Origin: Halarcobacter sp.
GTDB taxonomy: Bacteria > Campylobacterota > Campylobacteria > Campylobacterales > Arcobacteraceae
DNA length: 64,000 nucleotides
Reading direction: 5' to 3'
Assembly (NCBI RefSeq): GCF_963675975.1
Contig: NZ_OY780939.1
Location: 2,418,001-2,482,000, forward strand
This document shows, piece by piece, positions 1 to 8,443 of this stretch (position 1 is the first letter of the stretch; each line of letters begins with the position of its first letter). Under the pieces are notes generated by a model that saw only the letters and a list, made by a program, of their open reading frames with translations, made no database searches and had not been told where the DNA came from. Both the position numbers and the translations under genes were made by a program.

Positions 1-1180
1 ATATCTCTTCATGAAATTTTGGATTAGAAATAAATGTTTTTGCAGTTACACAAGCAACTGTTGGTCTACCCTCAGCTCTAGTGTTTTTAAGTTTTGATTC
101 ACCTAATAACTCAATATCATTTTGAGATAAAGTTTCCTCTCTTGATTTTTCAAAAGCTTGTTGAATTGAGCTTGATAACATTGTTGAAGGTGTGATTTGT
201 GCTATATTTTCTGATAATTTTGATTTAAACTTTTCAGAGTTTTCATCTTTAACTAAAAGTATTAGTCCTGGGTTTGTACAAAACTGTCCAACACCAACAG
301 TAATTGAGCCTGCATAAAGTTCTGCCATATTTTCTGCATCTTTTAGAGCAGATGGTAAAAATAAACAAGGATTTATACTTCCCATTTCAGCAAATACTGG
401 AATTGGAGTTTTTCTTTGATTAGCAAGTTCAAATAGTTTCATACCACCTTGTGTTGAACCTGTAAATCCAACTGCTTTTACTACTTCATGTAGTACAATT
501 TGTTGACCAACAGTTCTTCCACCACCATGAACCATAGAAAAAGTACCATCTGGCATATTACATTTTTTAACTGCTTCTATAATAGCAGTTGCAATAAGCT
601 CTGATGTTCCACTATGTGAAGAGTGAGCTTTTACAATCACTGGACACCCAGCAGCTAAAGCTGAAGCTGTATCTCCACCTGCACAAGCAAAAGCTAAAGG
701 GAAGTTACTAGCTTCAAATACTGAAACAACTCCAATAGGTCTTAACATCTTTCTTAAATCATTTCTAGGAAGTGGTTTTCTATCTGGAAGAGCTTCATCA
801 ATTGTTGCTTCAACCCAAGAACCCTCTTTTAAAAGATTTGCAAACATTTTAAGTTGCCCTACTGTTCTACCTCTCTCACCTTCAATTCTTGGTCTAGGTA
901 GATTTGATTCAGCTATAGTTCTTACTATAAGCTCATCTCCTAGATTCATAATTTCATCAGCTATAGTTTCTAAAAACTCAGCTCTTTGAGCTTGAGTTTT
1001 TTCTTTGTATTCAAAAAAAGCTAAATTTGCTTTTTCTAAAGCTTCATCAACCTCTTCTTTTGTAGCATGGTAAAATACTCCCTCTAATGGTTCGTTAGAG
1101 TGAATATCATATATTTTGCTACTTTTATCACCATTTGCTGATAATATATTTCCTATAAAGTTTTTACCATGTAAACTCAT
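1..1180 (-). CDS. Alpha-ketoglutaric semialdehyde (2,5-dioxovalerate) dehydrogenase, 3' end cut by window
   Basis: NAD(P)-dependent aldehyde dehydrogenase; about 393 residues are inside the window and the C-terminus lies beyond base 1. I translated it directly: it begins MSLHGKNFIG, carries the substrate/cofactor segment FEASNFPLAF, a catalytic-region FAEMGS and the nucleophile context GQFCTNPG. The N-terminal region and the FCTNPG form resemble the family that oxidises alpha-ketoglutaric semialdehyde to 2-oxoglutarate, which ends the glucarate, L-arabinose and hydroxyproline pathways. The start at 1180 has an AAAGGAT-type ribosome binding site. It follows the DapA-family lyase with a 55-base gap, consistent with one operon. 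The family is well supported; the exact substrate is inferred from the pairing. Confidence 0.85.
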   Translation of the reverse strand, partial: MSLHGKNFIGNILSANGDKSSKIYDIHSNEPLEGVFYHATKEEVDEALEKANLAFFEYKEKTQAQRAEFLETIADEIMNLGDELIVRTIAESNLPRPRIEGERGRTVGQLKMFANLLKEGSWVEATIDEALPDRKPLPRNDLRKMLRPIGVVSVFEASNFPLAFACAGGDTASALAAGCPVIVKAHSSHSGTSELIATAIIEAVKKCNMPDGTFSMVHGGGRTVGQQIVLHEVVKAVGFTGSTQGGMKLFELANQRKTPIPVFAEMGSINPCLFLPSALKDAENMAELYAGSITVGVGQFCTNPGLILLVKDENSEKFKSKLSENIAQITPSTMLSSSIQQAFEKSREETLSQNDIELLGESKLKNTRAEGRPTVACVTAKTFISNPKFHEEI

Positions 1181-1235
1181 TTTTATCCTTTTTTATAATG
1201 CTGTTATTAAATTTTTTTTATATTATTAATAAGGA

Positions 1236-2204
1236 TTAATCTAATAAACCTAAGCTTTCAATTCTTTCTTTTGCTAGAATATATCTTGCTTGTACATCTT
1301 CAATTTGCTCTTTAGTTAATTTCTTACCAAGAGTACGAAGTCCTCCTTCAAGATCATTATGATGAAGTCCCATTGCAAACTTAAGGTATTCCATAAGAAG
1401 TGGCTGACCATCAAGATATGAAATAGAGTTCATAGCCTGAGAAACTTTTAGAGCCTCATCCCATTCTCCTTTTAAAACATACTCCTGCATAGTTATACTA
1501 GCTTTTGGGAATATAGTACCTACACCTGTAATTCCACCGCATGCACCAGCAAGACCAGCATATACAGTTACAGTGTCAACACCTGCTAAGATTTTTAAAT
1601 CTTTGTTTACTAATAACAGTGTTTCAATAATAGACACATCTATTGTAGATATTTTAAGAGCTGCTACTTCAGGTAGAGCTGCTAGTTTAATAAGAGTTTT
1701 TGTTGAGATGGCATGATAACCAGCTGCATCAGGGTTATTATAAGGCATTATTGTTACTCCTGCTTCTTTTGCAGCTGTTGCAGCAAGAGCATAGTAAGCA
1801 TACATATCTTCATCGTTAGGTGTTTCTTTAGTTTTTGGAGGCATAACCATAACAGTATCTACTCCAACTTTTGCTAATCCTGTAATGATTTTGGCAATCT
1901 CTTCCTTAGTTTCTGCCGAAGCTCCACTGATTAAAGGAACATTGTTTTCCTTAGCAACTTCAGAAAGTGATTCAAGTAAAGAAAGTCTTTGCTCATTACT
2001 TAAATAACTATTTTCACCTAAAGTACCAGAAGCAACAAGTCCACCCATTTTGCTTCCACCTATTCCTTGAGCTTTTAAAACATATTCAGCCTGTCTTTTT
2101 GTTTCTTCAAAGTCAATTTCAAGGGCACCTGACTCTGACTCTTTAAACCATGTAAATACGGCTGGCATAACTGTATAAAGCCAATCTGTACTAGTTGTTT
2201 TCAT
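1236..2204 (-). CDS. DapA-family (dihydrodipicolinate synthase-like) dehydratase/aldolase
   Basis: A class I aldolase-fold lyase of about 322 residues. It shows the family's GTLGENSYLS phosphate/substrate loop, a YNNPD motif supplying the catalytic Tyr, and ALKIS supplying the Schiff-base Lys. Followed by alpha-ketoglutaric semialdehyde dehydrogenase, it most likely makes that semialdehyde from 5-dehydro-4-deoxyglucarate, 2-keto-3-deoxy-arabonate or pyrroline-4-hydroxy-2-carboxylate. These three DapA-family activities cannot be told apart by eye, and a role in lysine synthesis is unlikely in this context. The frame is open to 2249, but an AAAAGG site lies 7 bases before the ATG at 2204 (an adjacent ATG is at 2207), so I prefer the shorter start. 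Confidence 0.8.
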   Translation of the reverse strand: MKTTSTDWLYTVMPAVFTWFKESESGALEIDFEETKRQAEYVLKAQGIGGSKMGGLVASGTLGENSYLSNEQRLSLLESLSEVAKENNVPLISGASAETKEEIAKIITGLAKVGVDTVMVMPPKTKETPNDEDMYAYYALAATAAKEAGVTIMPYNNPDAAGYHAISTKTLIKLAALPEVAALKISTIDVSIIETLLLVNKDLKILAGVDTVTVYAGLAGACGGITGVGTIFPKASITMQEYVLKGEWDEALKVSQAMNSISYLDGQPLLMEYLKFAMGLHHNDLEGGLRTLGKKLTKEQIEDVQARYILAKERIESLGLLD

Positions 2205-2216
2205 CATATTACCTTT

Positions 2217-2237
2217 TGTCAAATAAATTATTTGACA
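2217..2237. promoter_or_regulatory. 21-bp palindrome just upstream of the DapA-family gene
   Basis: Perfect 10-base arms TGTCAAATAA / TTATTTGACA around one central base, ending about 13 bases before the chosen start codon at 2204. The symmetry and position fit a dimeric repressor operator, or a hairpin in the leader RNA covering the start region. No regulator gene is in view. Confidence 0.45.
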
Positions 2238-2294
2238 TATCCTTTTCATCTTTTTTTATTTTTATATCAGCAATAATATTTCACTAAAATACTA

Positions 2295-2328
2295 TTGATA
2301 TATCAGAAGTATATCAGATATATATCAA
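2295..2328. promoter_or_regulatory. Cluster of TGATATA-type inverted repeats upstream of the sugar-acid genes
   Basis: The perfect palindrome TGATATATCA at 2296-2305 is followed by TATATCAGATATATATCAA, so the same half-site appears three to four times in 34 bases on both strands. It looks like a multi-site operator for a GntR- or IclR-like regulator, though simple AT-rich sequence can also give such repeats. The rest of 2208-2431 shows no gene. Confidence 0.35.
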
Positions 2329-2431
2329 CAGAATTATTAAATAAAACTTAATTTAAATAAAAAGTTGTATATAAATTAAACAGAATTAATACTTAAGTAT
2401 TTAAGTGTTTGTGTTTATAGGGATAAGAGAT

Positions 2432-3358
2432 TTAATATAGATTTATTTTTAGAATATTATCTTCTTCAAATAGATCTATTCCTAATGTTTTGTAGTACTC
2501 TTTGATTAAGCAAGCTAGGTTATTGTAGATATTTAAATTTATAAATCCATTTGGATAAAGATGATGTATTGAATTTAATTCGTATGTTAAATTTATAAAG
2601 GTTTCTATAAAATCTGTTTTTTCTAATTCTAAGGCAAGAAAACAATCTAATTGATTTAGATTTATATTTAATCCATTTAAATACCCTATTAAATATGATG
2701 CACTTTTTAATACAGATTCGACCTGTTTTATGCTTAATTGAATTAGATCTTCCCTTGAATTATTTATTTTGTAAGCTGTAATTTGTGTTTTTATATCTTT
2801 TAATTTATCTACTTTATATAATAAACTTTTTGCAAAGTTAATAGGATACTCTGTTTGTATTGCACTACTAGAAGATATATAATTAGCAATATATTCACTC
2901 CAGCAAACTTCAGCAATTGGATAAGTAATAGAGTTTACACCTATATACTTTTGATCTTTTATAATATTTTTAAAAGCATCAATTTTTTTATTATTATCAT
3001 GTATATGTGCAAATTCATGATGTAAAATATGAAATAGTCTCTGATATTCTATTTCATTTTTATTCTTTAAATATCTTTTTATCAGTGATGTTTTTACTAC
3101 TAGGTAAAATTCATAATCATATTCTGATTCTAATGTTAATACAGCAGCATAAATATCATTTGAAAGTTCAAATCTATTTTTTGAGTTATTATTTAACAAA
3201 AAAGAGATATCTCTTTTATAATTTGAACTAACTATTATATTTGTTACTCTTCGCATATCTAAAAAGCTAAGTTTTTTTATTATATGGTTTATTAATTCTA
3301 ATGCCCTATTTGACTCTATTATTGATAAACCATTAATTTCTAAATTAATCTCTTTCAT
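2432..3358 (-). CDS. Putative HExxH zinc metallopeptidase, otherwise unrecognised
   Basis: 308 residues, no signal peptide and no transmembrane segment, so probably cytoplasmic. Residues 114-118 read HEFAH, a classical HExxH zinc site inside a predicted helix, with WSEYIAN around Glu155 as a plausible third ligand about 37 residues later, as in gluzincins. The remainder is helix-rich and I recognise no named family; IrrE/ImmA-type peptidases share the general layout. It stands alone: the lyase operon is downstream on the same strand after a repeat-rich gap, and a divergent rhodanese gene is upstream. The coding frame is clear and the zinc site is visible; the substrate is unknown. Confidence 0.6.
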   Translation of the reverse strand: MKEINLEINGLSIIESNRALELINHIIKKLSFLDMRRVTNIIVSSNYKRDISFLLNNNSKNRFELSNDIYAAVLTLESEYDYEFYLVVKTSLIKRYLKNKNEIEYQRLFHILHHEFAHIHDNNKKIDAFKNIIKDQKYIGVNSITYPIAEVCWSEYIANYISSSSAIQTEYPINFAKSLLYKVDKLKDIKTQITAYKINNSREDLIQLSIKQVESVLKSASYLIGYLNGLNINLNQLDCFLALELEKTDFIETFINLTYELNSIHHLYPNGFINLNIYNNLACLIKEYYKTLGIDLFEEDNILKINLY

Positions 3359-3456
3359 AATTTTGCCTTTATATAGAAATTATAAAACAGTTTTATTTTA
3401 CAAGATTAATGAAGCAATATTATTAGATTTTTTTAAGCTCTATTATAGGTTATTCT

Positions 3457-3462
3457 TATAAT
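3457..3462 (+). promoter_or_regulatory. Candidate -10 box for the 3500 rhodanese gene
   Basis: A consensus TATAAT lies 38 bases before the start codon in a T-rich stretch, followed by an AAAGGAG ribosome binding site at about 3487-3493. Campylobacterota sigma-70 promoters often lack a clear -35, so the call rests on the -10 match and position alone. Confidence 0.35.
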
Positions 3463-3499
3463 ATATTAATATATAAAAAGATTATAAAAGGAGATAATT

Positions 3500-4183
3500 A
3501 TGAAAATAAAACAAACACTTGTGTTATTAGTTTCATTTACTATCATTAGCACTTTAAATGCAAATGATTTTGATTTAAGGGGAATGGGAGTTGATGTAAA
3601 AAACTATAACAATAAAACAATCACAATAAAAAGAATGGATAACGAAGAGTGTCGTTCAATAAATGGTGCAGACCCTAAAAATATTTGGTCAGGAGATTAT
3701 GCAAATGAAAAACTTCCTTCTGAATGTATAAAGAAATTTGTAACAACTGTTGGTAAAATTACACCTATGAAAATTACTGATAAAATTGAAACTATAGGTG
3801 AATTAGAAGTTATTGAGTTTATAAAAGAGGCTCAAACAGATAAAAATAAACTTCTTATTGATGCAAGATTGCCTGATTGGTTTTTACAAATGAGTATTCC
3901 AACAGCTGAAAATATTCCTTTTACATATTTTAACAAAGATAAATATCCTGATGACTTTTATGATGTTTTAGATAGCATTGGTGTAGAAGAGATAAGTGAA
4001 GGAAAGTATAATTTTTCAAAAGCAAAAGAGTTAGTTCTTTTTTGTAATGGAGCATGGTGTCCTCAATCTACATTTGCCATAGAGAATCTAATTAAACTTG
4101 GATACCCTGAAGAGAAATTAAAATGGTATAGAGGTGGAATGTATTCATGGAAAATGTTAAATTTAACAACTGTATCAGAATAA
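3500..4183 (+). CDS. Periplasmic rhodanese-domain protein (paralogue of the sox-cluster rhodanese)
   Basis: 227 residues with a Sec-type signal peptide ending near residue 21 (TLNA). The C-terminal half is a rhodanese domain: IDARLPDW, an IPTAENIPFTYF segment, and the active-site loop CNGAWC with Cys182 and Cys187. The second Cys and the Trp are unlike the usual CRxGxR loop. It closely resembles the protein at 12936-13586, which has CNGYWC and the same ending WYRGGM...W, so both probably handle periplasmic sulfane sulfur or thiols. Two further Cys (51 and 76) lie in the N-terminal part, which the paralogue does not share. A strong AAGGAG site precedes the ATG. It ends in a convergent terminator. 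Confidence 0.75.
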   Translation: MKIKQTLVLLVSFTIISTLNANDFDLRGMGVDVKNYNNKTITIKRMDNEECRSINGADPKNIWSGDYANEKLPSECIKKFVTTVGKITPMKITDKIETIGELEVIEFIKEAQTDKNKLLIDARLPDWFLQMSIPTAENIPFTYFNKDKYPDDFYDVLDSIGVEEISEGKYNFSKAKELVLFCNGAWCPQSTFAIENLIKLGYPEEKLKWYRGGMYSWKMLNLTTVSE

Positions 4184-4207
4184 AGACTACCTTTAGGTAG
4201 TCTTTAT
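4180..4207. terminator. Bidirectional terminator hairpin
   Basis: Perfect 12-base stem ATAAAGACTACC / GGTAGTCTTTAT with loop TTTA. It contains both stop codons of the convergent rhodanese and HD-GYP genes. Confidence 0.8.
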
Positions 4208-5361
4208 AAGAATATTTTATTAAAATCTTTCGCTATTGCTTTATCTATTTTCCCATTATGGGCAAAAGATTCTAGTACTTTTATTGCCTCATCTTTTGAA
4301 AAAGCATCTCTATATTTTTTTTGAGAAGTTAAAGATGAGTATATATTAATAACACACAATAATCTATCTTTTAAACTTAAATCCTTTGATTCTAAACAAT
4401 AAGGATAACCTGAGCCATCTACAAATTCTTGTATTCTACTTGCCCAAGTATTAATATCTGCAAATCCAATTACATTAGATAATGTTTTATTTGTATAATA
4501 AGGATACGCTTTTATTTTTTTATGCTCATTTGGCTCTAACACTGTACTTTTTTCTACCAATTTTTGAGGAACAAAAAATTTACCTATATTTGTTAAACTA
4601 GCGGCAATTAAAAATGTTTGTTTATCTTTATGATCAAAATTATAAAAATCTGCAACTTTTTCACAATTCTCCAATAAATTACTTTCACCATCCATCATTT
4701 TATAAAAAATAGTAGTCATAGATAAAATTTGTTCAAAGTCTAGAGCTTGTGTATAATCGAATAAAGATGAAAATATAAAAGTCAACATCTCTTGTTCATT
4801 TTGCAAATCTAGCCAAAAGGATTCAACTTCACTGAACTCCATAAAACATTCAACTATATCTGAAGAGAATAAAACTAGTTCATTTTTTTTCACAAAATCA
4901 ATGATTTTTTCTCTATTTGAAATATCTTTCGTAGATAAATTAAACTGGGTATCTATAATATCTACAAAAGCAATAAACTGGGAAAACAAAGGTATTTCAT
5001 CCCCTTTTAATCCAAAAGTTCCACTTCCATCATAATGTTCACAATGATATTTAATAATATCTTCTTCATTTGTTAAAAAAGGAAAAGATTTAATATATTC
5101 TTCACCTAATAAACAATACTCTTTCCCTTTTTTATTAGTTTGTTTTAATGCAATATTATGAATCAAAGAGTATGAGCAAATATCTGAAAGATATTTTTCT
5201 TCATAATTAAACTCCTTTGCCAGCTTTAATGCTATAAAAGCAATTTTTTTTGAATGGATTAAATCTGTATTATAATAGTGATTTTCTATCGCATCTAAAG
5301 GATAAGAGAGCGCTAACAAAAAATTATTTAAATTAAATTGAATCTGTCTTTTTTTATCCAT
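4204..5361 (-). CDS. Tandem HD-GYP-like protein with degenerate catalytic motifs
   Basis: 385 residues, soluble. Two HD-GYP-like units can be traced. The first has HSKKIA, LIHNIAL (where HDIGK is expected) and HCEHYDGSG, close to HHExxDGSG. The second has TNIGKFFVP and QEFVDGSGYP, keeping the GYP end but losing HD and HHE. Active HD-GYP proteins degrade cyclic di-GMP using the metal-binding HD and HH residues; here the second unit lacks them and the first is incomplete, so a binding or scaffolding role is as likely as catalysis. It is divergent from the histidine kinase gene at 5479. The domain family is fairly clear; the activity is not. Confidence 0.65.
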   Translation of the reverse strand: MDKKRQIQFNLNNFLLALSYPLDAIENHYYNTDLIHSKKIAFIALKLAKEFNYEEKYLSDICSYSLIHNIALKQTNKKGKEYCLLGEEYIKSFPFLTNEEDIIKYHCEHYDGSGTFGLKGDEIPLFSQFIAFVDIIDTQFNLSTKDISNREKIIDFVKKNELVLFSSDIVECFMEFSEVESFWLDLQNEQEMLTFIFSSLFDYTQALDFEQILSMTTIFYKMMDGESNLLENCEKVADFYNFDHKDKQTFLIAASLTNIGKFFVPQKLVEKSTVLEPNEHKKIKAYPYYTNKTLSNVIGFADINTWASRIQEFVDGSGYPYCLESKDLSLKDRLLCVINIYSSLTSQKKYRDAFSKDEAIKVLESFAHNGKIDKAIAKDFNKIFL

Positions 5362-5478
5362 TACAATTCCTGTGTTTTAATAAGAGATGCTACTATATAT
5401 TTTCTAAATATTATTTAAAATATGATAATTTTATACAATTTATTATATAATTAATATTTATATTTATTTGGAGTTACT

Positions 5479-7416
5479 TTGAATTATAATAATATGCTAA
5501 AATTCAAGAAAATAGTATTTATAGCATTTTTCTTATATTTATTTGTTATTTATTTTATTTATCAGGATAATAAAAATAGTGAAATAAATAATGAAAAAAC
5601 AAATTTACAAGATGTACTTATTCAAACAAAAGCTATTAGAAAATATGTAAGTAATGACCAAAAAGATGAAATATATGAATTACAGAAAAAAGGTATAGTT
5701 TCATACCACTATTTTACTTCTCCTTTATTATCATCAACTTATAGTGCAAATAAAGTCAATGAATACTACAATGAGTTTAAAAAAAGTCTAAATCTACCAC
5801 CAATAGATATTAGATTTGCTTCACCAAATCCAAGAAACCCAAGTAATATGACAAGCAAAGAGGAAAAAAAGATTTTAGATCAATTTATTGATGGAAAAAT
5901 CAACTCTTATGAAACAATTAAAAAAACCAAAAATGGAGATATTTTATATTTGGCTCTTCCTACAAGAAAACTTGAAGCTAAATGTATGAAATGTCATGAT
6001 ACTCCTGAAATTGCACCTAAACAACTTGTTGATATGTATGGAGATACTGCTGGTTTTGGAGAAAAAGAGGGAACAATCAAAGCTCTTATGTCTATAGAAA
6101 AACCTTTAAATGAAGCCTATAAAAAAGCTTTTAACCAAACTTTCAAATCGGCTATTTATATTTTAATTGCAACATTAATATTTGTTTATTTTTATTATAA
6201 TTTTAATAAAAAAATATATCTAAAAAATAAAGAACTTGAAAAACTTAATAAAAACCTTGATATAAAAGTCAAAGAACGAACTACTGAATTAAATAATTCA
6301 AAAATTCAACTTTTAAATGTAATAAATAGTAGTGAACTAGGCTATTGGGATTGGGAAATAAATACTAAAAAACTTTTTGTAAATGATATATGGCTTGATA
6401 TGATAGGCATAAAGAAAGAAGATTTTAATGATACAATCTCTGAATGGTTTGATAAAATTCATCCAGAAGATTTTCAATATGTAACTTCAACAATAGATAA
6501 TGCTTTTAAAAAAGAGATATCATTTTCAATAGAATATAGAATTAAACACATTAATAATAATTATATATGGGTTGAATGTGTTGGTGGTGTTGTACAAAGA
6601 GATTCTAATGGTAAAGTTATTCAAGCTTGTGGAATCCACAGAAACATTGATGAAAAAAAATCAAATGAAAATATAGTCAAAGAACAAGAACTTCTGATTC
6701 AAAATCAAGCAAGAGTAGCATCTATGGGTGAAATGTTAAAAAATATTTCTCATCAATGGAAACAACCACTTTCTATAATAACAACTGTTGCAAGTACAAT
6801 GAAACTTTCATATGAATTTAATCAACCAATGAAAAATAAAGAGATTATTGAATTCTCAGAAAAAATTCTAGACAATGGTAATTATTTGGCAAAAATCATA
6901 AATGATTTTGCTTCATATTTTGATAATAATATACAAAAAAAAGAGGAATTAAATTTAGCAAATACTGTTAATAAAATAGTAAATATGATGAGATCAGAAA
7001 TTGATTCAATTAGATATATTACTGATGTTGATGAGGAGTTATTTCTTTATATTAATGAAAACTTTTTTACTCAAGCATTATTAAATATAATAAATAATTC
7101 TCACGATGCATTTAATATAAATTCGATTGAAGAGAAACATAAATTTATTTTCATAAGTGCTAAAAAAATTGAATCTAATATAGTTATAAATATCAAAGAC
7201 AGTGCAGGAGGGATAGAAGAAAATATTGTAAATAAAATATTTGAACCTTATTTTACAACTAAACACCAAAGCTTAGGTACTGGAATTGGATTATATATGA
7301 CAAATCAAATTATAAGTAAACATTTAAAAGGTACAATAACTGTCAAAAATAGTGAATATCAATTTGAAGAAAAACAATTAAAAGGTTGTGAATTCACCAT
7401 CATTGTTTCATCTTAA
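5479..7416 (+). CDS. Sensor histidine kinase with periplasmic heme-binding (Tll0287-like) domain and PAS
   Basis: 645 residues. Transmembrane helix 1 is at about 10-28; a periplasmic domain of about 190 residues carries C169-M-K-C172-H173, a c-type heme site as in DUF3365/Tll0287-like sensors. Helix 2 lies at about 225-243, followed by a coiled coil and a PAS domain (from ELGYWDWE). The phosphoacceptor is in SHQWKQPL, and the ATPase has NIINNSHDAF, DSAGGI and GTGIGLYM. It probably senses redox state, gas or a heme ligand. No response regulator is adjacent. The start is TTG, chosen because GGAG lies 5 bases upstream; ATG at 5494 is the alternative. Confidence 0.8.
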   Translation: MNYNNMLKFKKIVFIAFFLYLFVIYFIYQDNKNSEINNEKTNLQDVLIQTKAIRKYVSNDQKDEIYELQKKGIVSYHYFTSPLLSSTYSANKVNEYYNEFKKSLNLPPIDIRFASPNPRNPSNMTSKEEKKILDQFIDGKINSYETIKKTKNGDILYLALPTRKLEAKCMKCHDTPEIAPKQLVDMYGDTAGFGEKEGTIKALMSIEKPLNEAYKKAFNQTFKSAIYILIATLIFVYFYYNFNKKIYLKNKELEKLNKNLDIKVKERTTELNNSKIQLLNVINSSELGYWDWEINTKKLFVNDIWLDMIGIKKEDFNDTISEWFDKIHPEDFQYVTSTIDNAFKKEISFSIEYRIKHINNNYIWVECVGGVVQRDSNGKVIQACGIHRNIDEKKSNENIVKEQELLIQNQARVASMGEMLKNISHQWKQPLSIITTVASTMKLSYEFNQPMKNKEIIEFSEKILDNGNYLAKIINDFASYFDNNIQKKEELNLANTVNKIVNMMRSEIDSIRYITDVDEELFLYINENFFTQALLNIINNSHDAFNINSIEEKHKFIFISAKKIESNIVINIKDSAGGIEENIVNKIFEPYFTTKHQSLGTGIGLYMTNQIISKHLKGTITVKNSEYQFEEKQLKGCEFTIIVSS

Positions 7417-7509
7417 TTTTACTCAAATGAAACCCCTTAATTATAAAATATAATTATATATTAATTTTTACTTTATATAATATTTTATAATTATAATGCA
7501 GGGAGAAAT

Positions 7510-8430
7510 ATGAAAAAAACTATTAGTTCAATATTAATTCTAAGTACAGTTTCATTATTTGGTTTTGATTACAATCTTAAACCTGAAAAAGTTAATGAAA
7601 ATACATGGTGTTTTCTTGGGAAACTTGAAGCTCCTTCTAAACAAAATGGTGGTTTTATGTCAAACCATTGTTATGTTAATACAGGAAAGAGTTATGTTTT
7701 AATTGATTCAGGAGGAACATATGAAATTGCAAGGCAAGCATATGAGCAAATGAAAAAAACTGATAACTTACCAGTTGATACAGTTATATTAACTCATGAA
7801 CATGATGACCATTGGTTAGGAGCTTCTTTTCATAAAGAAAAGTTTAATTCTACGCTTATAGGTTCCTCTTTAATAAATAAAAATTATAATGAAAATTCTA
7901 AAACAAGAATGTTCAAAATGATAACTTCAGATGCTATAAAAAACACTAAAATAGTAAAATTAGATAAAGAGATAAAAGAGCCTACTATTTTAAATATTAA
8001 TGGATTTGAATTTCAAATAATTCCTGTGGGAACAAAAGCTCATACAAGCGATGATTTATTCGTTTATGTACCTCAAATAAAAACTCTTTTTTCAAGCGAT
8101 TTAGTAATGAACGGAAGAATAACATCCAATAGAGATGGTTCAGTGATAGGTCAACTAAAAGCTATAAAAATGATTGAAGAGATGGATTATAAAAACCTAA
8201 TTCCTGGACATGGTTTAGATACAAGCAAAAATGCAATAAATGAAACAAAACAATATTTCACACTATTAAAACAAAGAGTACTAGAAGCAATTGAAGAAGA
8301 TGTTGGAGCTGCTAATATAACAAAAGTTATAAAGATGGAAGAGTTTAAAAATAAAGCTTTATATGATGAATTAAATTCTAGAAATGTATTTGATGCCTAT
8401 GGGGAATTAGAATTTTATGAAGAGGAATAA
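7510..8430 (+). CDS. Periplasmic metallo-beta-lactamase-fold hydrolase
   Basis: 306 residues with a short signal peptide (cleavage near FGFD). The metal site THEHDDHWLG (HxHxDH), the later His in GTKAHTSDD, Asp in FSSDLVMNG and IPGHGL complete a binuclear MBL-fold centre. The closest general resemblance is to SoxH / quinoprotein-relay metallohydrolases, which fits the sulfur-oxidation surroundings, but substrates of this group are mostly unknown. It has a GGGAG ribosome binding site. It ends in a terminator shared with the convergent hydrolase. Confidence 0.75.
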   Translation: MKKTISSILILSTVSLFGFDYNLKPEKVNENTWCFLGKLEAPSKQNGGFMSNHCYVNTGKSYVLIDSGGTYEIARQAYEQMKKTDNLPVDTVILTHEHDDHWLGASFHKEKFNSTLIGSSLINKNYNENSKTRMFKMITSDAIKNTKIVKLDKEIKEPTILNINGFEFQIIPVGTKAHTSDDLFVYVPQIKTLFSSDLVMNGRITSNRDGSVIGQLKAIKMIEEMDYKNLIPGHGLDTSKNAINETKQYFTLLKQRVLEAIEEDVGAANITKVIKMEEFKNKALYDELNSRNVFDAYGELEFYEEE

Positions 8431-8443
8431 ATTATTCCTCTTC
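8419..8443. terminator. Bidirectional terminator between convergent hydrolase genes
   Basis: Perfect 12-base stem GAAGAGGAATAA / TTATTCCTCTTC with a single-base centre, overlapping the stop codons of both flanking genes. As RNA, the innermost bases would open to form the loop. Confidence 0.75.
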
